Positions 63,160-64,000 of a DNA stretch of 64,000 bases are shown piece after piece. The position numbers and the translations under genes are program-made. This stretch comes from CAYYYP01 sp964475985 (GTDB lineage Bacteria; Bdellovibrionota; UBA1018; CAYHWW01): assembly GCA_964475985.1 (NCBI GenBank), contig CAYYYP010000009.1, positions 1 to 64,000 of the forward strand, given 5' to 3'. Under the pieces are notes generated by a model. It saw only the letters and a list, made by a program, of their open reading frames with translations. It had not been told where the DNA came from and did no database searches. The number at the start of each line of letters is the position of its first letter. Position 1 is the first letter of the stretch.

Positions 63160-64000
63160 TTAAACTATTTTAGCATTCTCTTCAGGAGATAATTTGGTTT
63201 TTCTTGAGCCAGAATAGAGGTCAAAGATCAAAAATTGCCCATCTAGGCCACCATGATTGAACTTAAACTTCTGGGACGGCTTAAGCCCGATATGTTTAGT
63301 CATGGTGGCGTCCCCCATGAGCACGCCAGCACGCCAGCCCGTAAAATGATGTTTGAGGTGGCTGCCCAGTTTGGAGTAAAACTCTTCCAGGGATTCCTTC
63401 ACCGCGATGCGCTCGCCAAAGGGAGGGTTCATCACCAACAAGGGATCGGCACCCATGGAGTTTTTGAGTTGATCACCTTCAAGTCTGAAAAAATCTTGTT
63501 TCTGAATTTTGAATTGCGCGTCGTGTAAATCCAAATCAAAGGGTGGCCGAATGTCAAAACCAAGGGGCGCACGGCCACGACGAATGCGTTTCTGGGCGTC
63601 GCTAACAATTTCACGCCAAAGGGCCGCATCGTAGCCGGGCCAATTTTGAAAACAAAAAATATTCTGATCGGAATGACTGTTCTCAAGCCTAAAAAGGCCA
63701 GGCGCACGATTCTGAGCCATAAGCTGAGCTTCCCACAGAAAAGTGCCTGAACCACACATAGGATCCATAAGTGGTCGATCCGACCCTGGCTCATAACCTA
63801 ACAAAAAAAGAAGTGCGGCCGCGGCCGACTCGCGGATGGGAGCTTCGGCCCAATCCCGGTAGCCCCTACGATTCAGACTATCACCACTGGAATCCAAAGA
63901 TAAAGTGGCGCGGTGCCCCAGAAAATGCAGGTGCACTCGGATATCAGCACCGGAGCGTTTCACGCTTGGCCTTTGCCCCTTGGTTTTTTGCCTTACGCGA
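63160..64000 (-). CDS. RlmL/Trm14-like RNA (guanine-N2)-methyltransferase, 5' end cut by window edge
   Basis: The frame is open to the window edge, so the N-terminal part (including the expected THUMP domain) lies beyond position 64000; a GTG at 63963 is internal. The visible part has SLDSSGDSLNRRGYR, motif I DPMCGSGTFLWEA and the catalytic motif VMNPPFGERI of the UPF0020/RlmL family, which methylates a guanine in 23S rRNA. The stop codon directly abuts the GTG of the receiver-TPR gene. It is probably the C-terminal half of a normal-size enzyme. Confidence 0.88.
   Translation of the reverse strand, partial: RVRQKTKGQRPSVKRSGADIRVHLHFLGHRATLSLDSSGDSLNRRGYRDWAEAPIRESAAAALLFLLGYEPGSDRPLMDPMCGSGTFLWEAQLMAQNRAPGLFRLENSHSDQNIFCFQNWPGYDAALWREIVSDAQKRIRRGRAPLGFDIRPPFDLDLHDAQFKIQKQDFFRLEGDQLKNSMGADPLLVMNPPFGERIAVKESLEEFYSKLGSHLKHHFTGWRAGVLMGDATMTKHIGLKPSQKFKFNHGGLDGQFLIFDLYSGSRKTKLSPEENAKIV

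Overview
The window is one continuous piece of a bacterial chromosome with densely packed genes on both strands, short intergenic gaps and many 1-14 nt stop/start overlaps. Several features point to a Bdellovibrionota or deltaproteobacteria-like Gram-negative: SecA, a PorV-type outer membrane protein, many secreted proteins, a lone CheX-CheY pair, HD-GYP and pseudo-receiver proteins, and a PrkA-YeaH-SpoVR operon. This placement is an inference from gene content; no rRNA, tRNA or phylogenetic marker comparison could be made. I see no rRNA, tRNA, CRISPR array, prophage or insertion sequence.

Layout. 1-5.6 kb: a small secreted peptide, an ABC importer (ATPase plus double permease) and a secreted trypsin-like protease. 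5.7-8.3 kb: three exported proteins, the last being membrane protein A, which has a paralog B at 24.2-25.4 kb. 8.3-13.0 kb: the prkA-yeaH-spoVR operon, divergent from a PP2C phosphatase followed by an M23 peptidase, secA and a cinA-like gene (13.1-19.2 kb). 19.2-25.4 kb: a 1616-residue secreted protein with its upstream partner B. 25.4-32.0 kb: a large palindromic element, phoH, an outer membrane protein, a lipoprotein, an aminotransferase, coaD, rsmD and an unknown gene. 32.2-36.2 kb: a protein resembling a type IIG methyltransferase without its NPPY motif, plus a coupled unknown gene. 36.1-39.5 kb: an NtrB/NtrC-type two-component pair. 39.5-45.1 kb: a second palindromic element and a 1753-residue paralog of the 1616-residue protein. 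45.2-54.9 kb: metG, a pseudo-receiver protein, an HD-GYP protein, a small exported protein and an M16 peptidase pair. 55.0-64.0 kb: a pyruvate dehydrogenase E1-like enzyme, a formylglycine-generating-enzyme-like protein, a CheX-CheY-Hpt-like cluster, a YiiX-like hydrolase, a PuuD-like membrane protein, a receiver-TPR protein and a truncated rRNA methyltransferase.

Two observations stand out. First, two ~115 bp intergenic elements (25456-25571 and 39573-39686) share a conserved two-hairpin core, but each is enclosed by long complementary arms of completely different sequence. Second, the two giant secreted proteins are paralogs. Each carries a Cys-His-Asp arrangement resembling a transglutaminase/papain fold, with an identical 44-residue Cys-to-His spacing, and a related CI-x2-SL motif near the C-terminus. 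One of them is encoded beside a two-pass membrane protein that is itself duplicated in the window. Together these look like an undescribed envelope-associated system, although its function cannot be read from the sequence.
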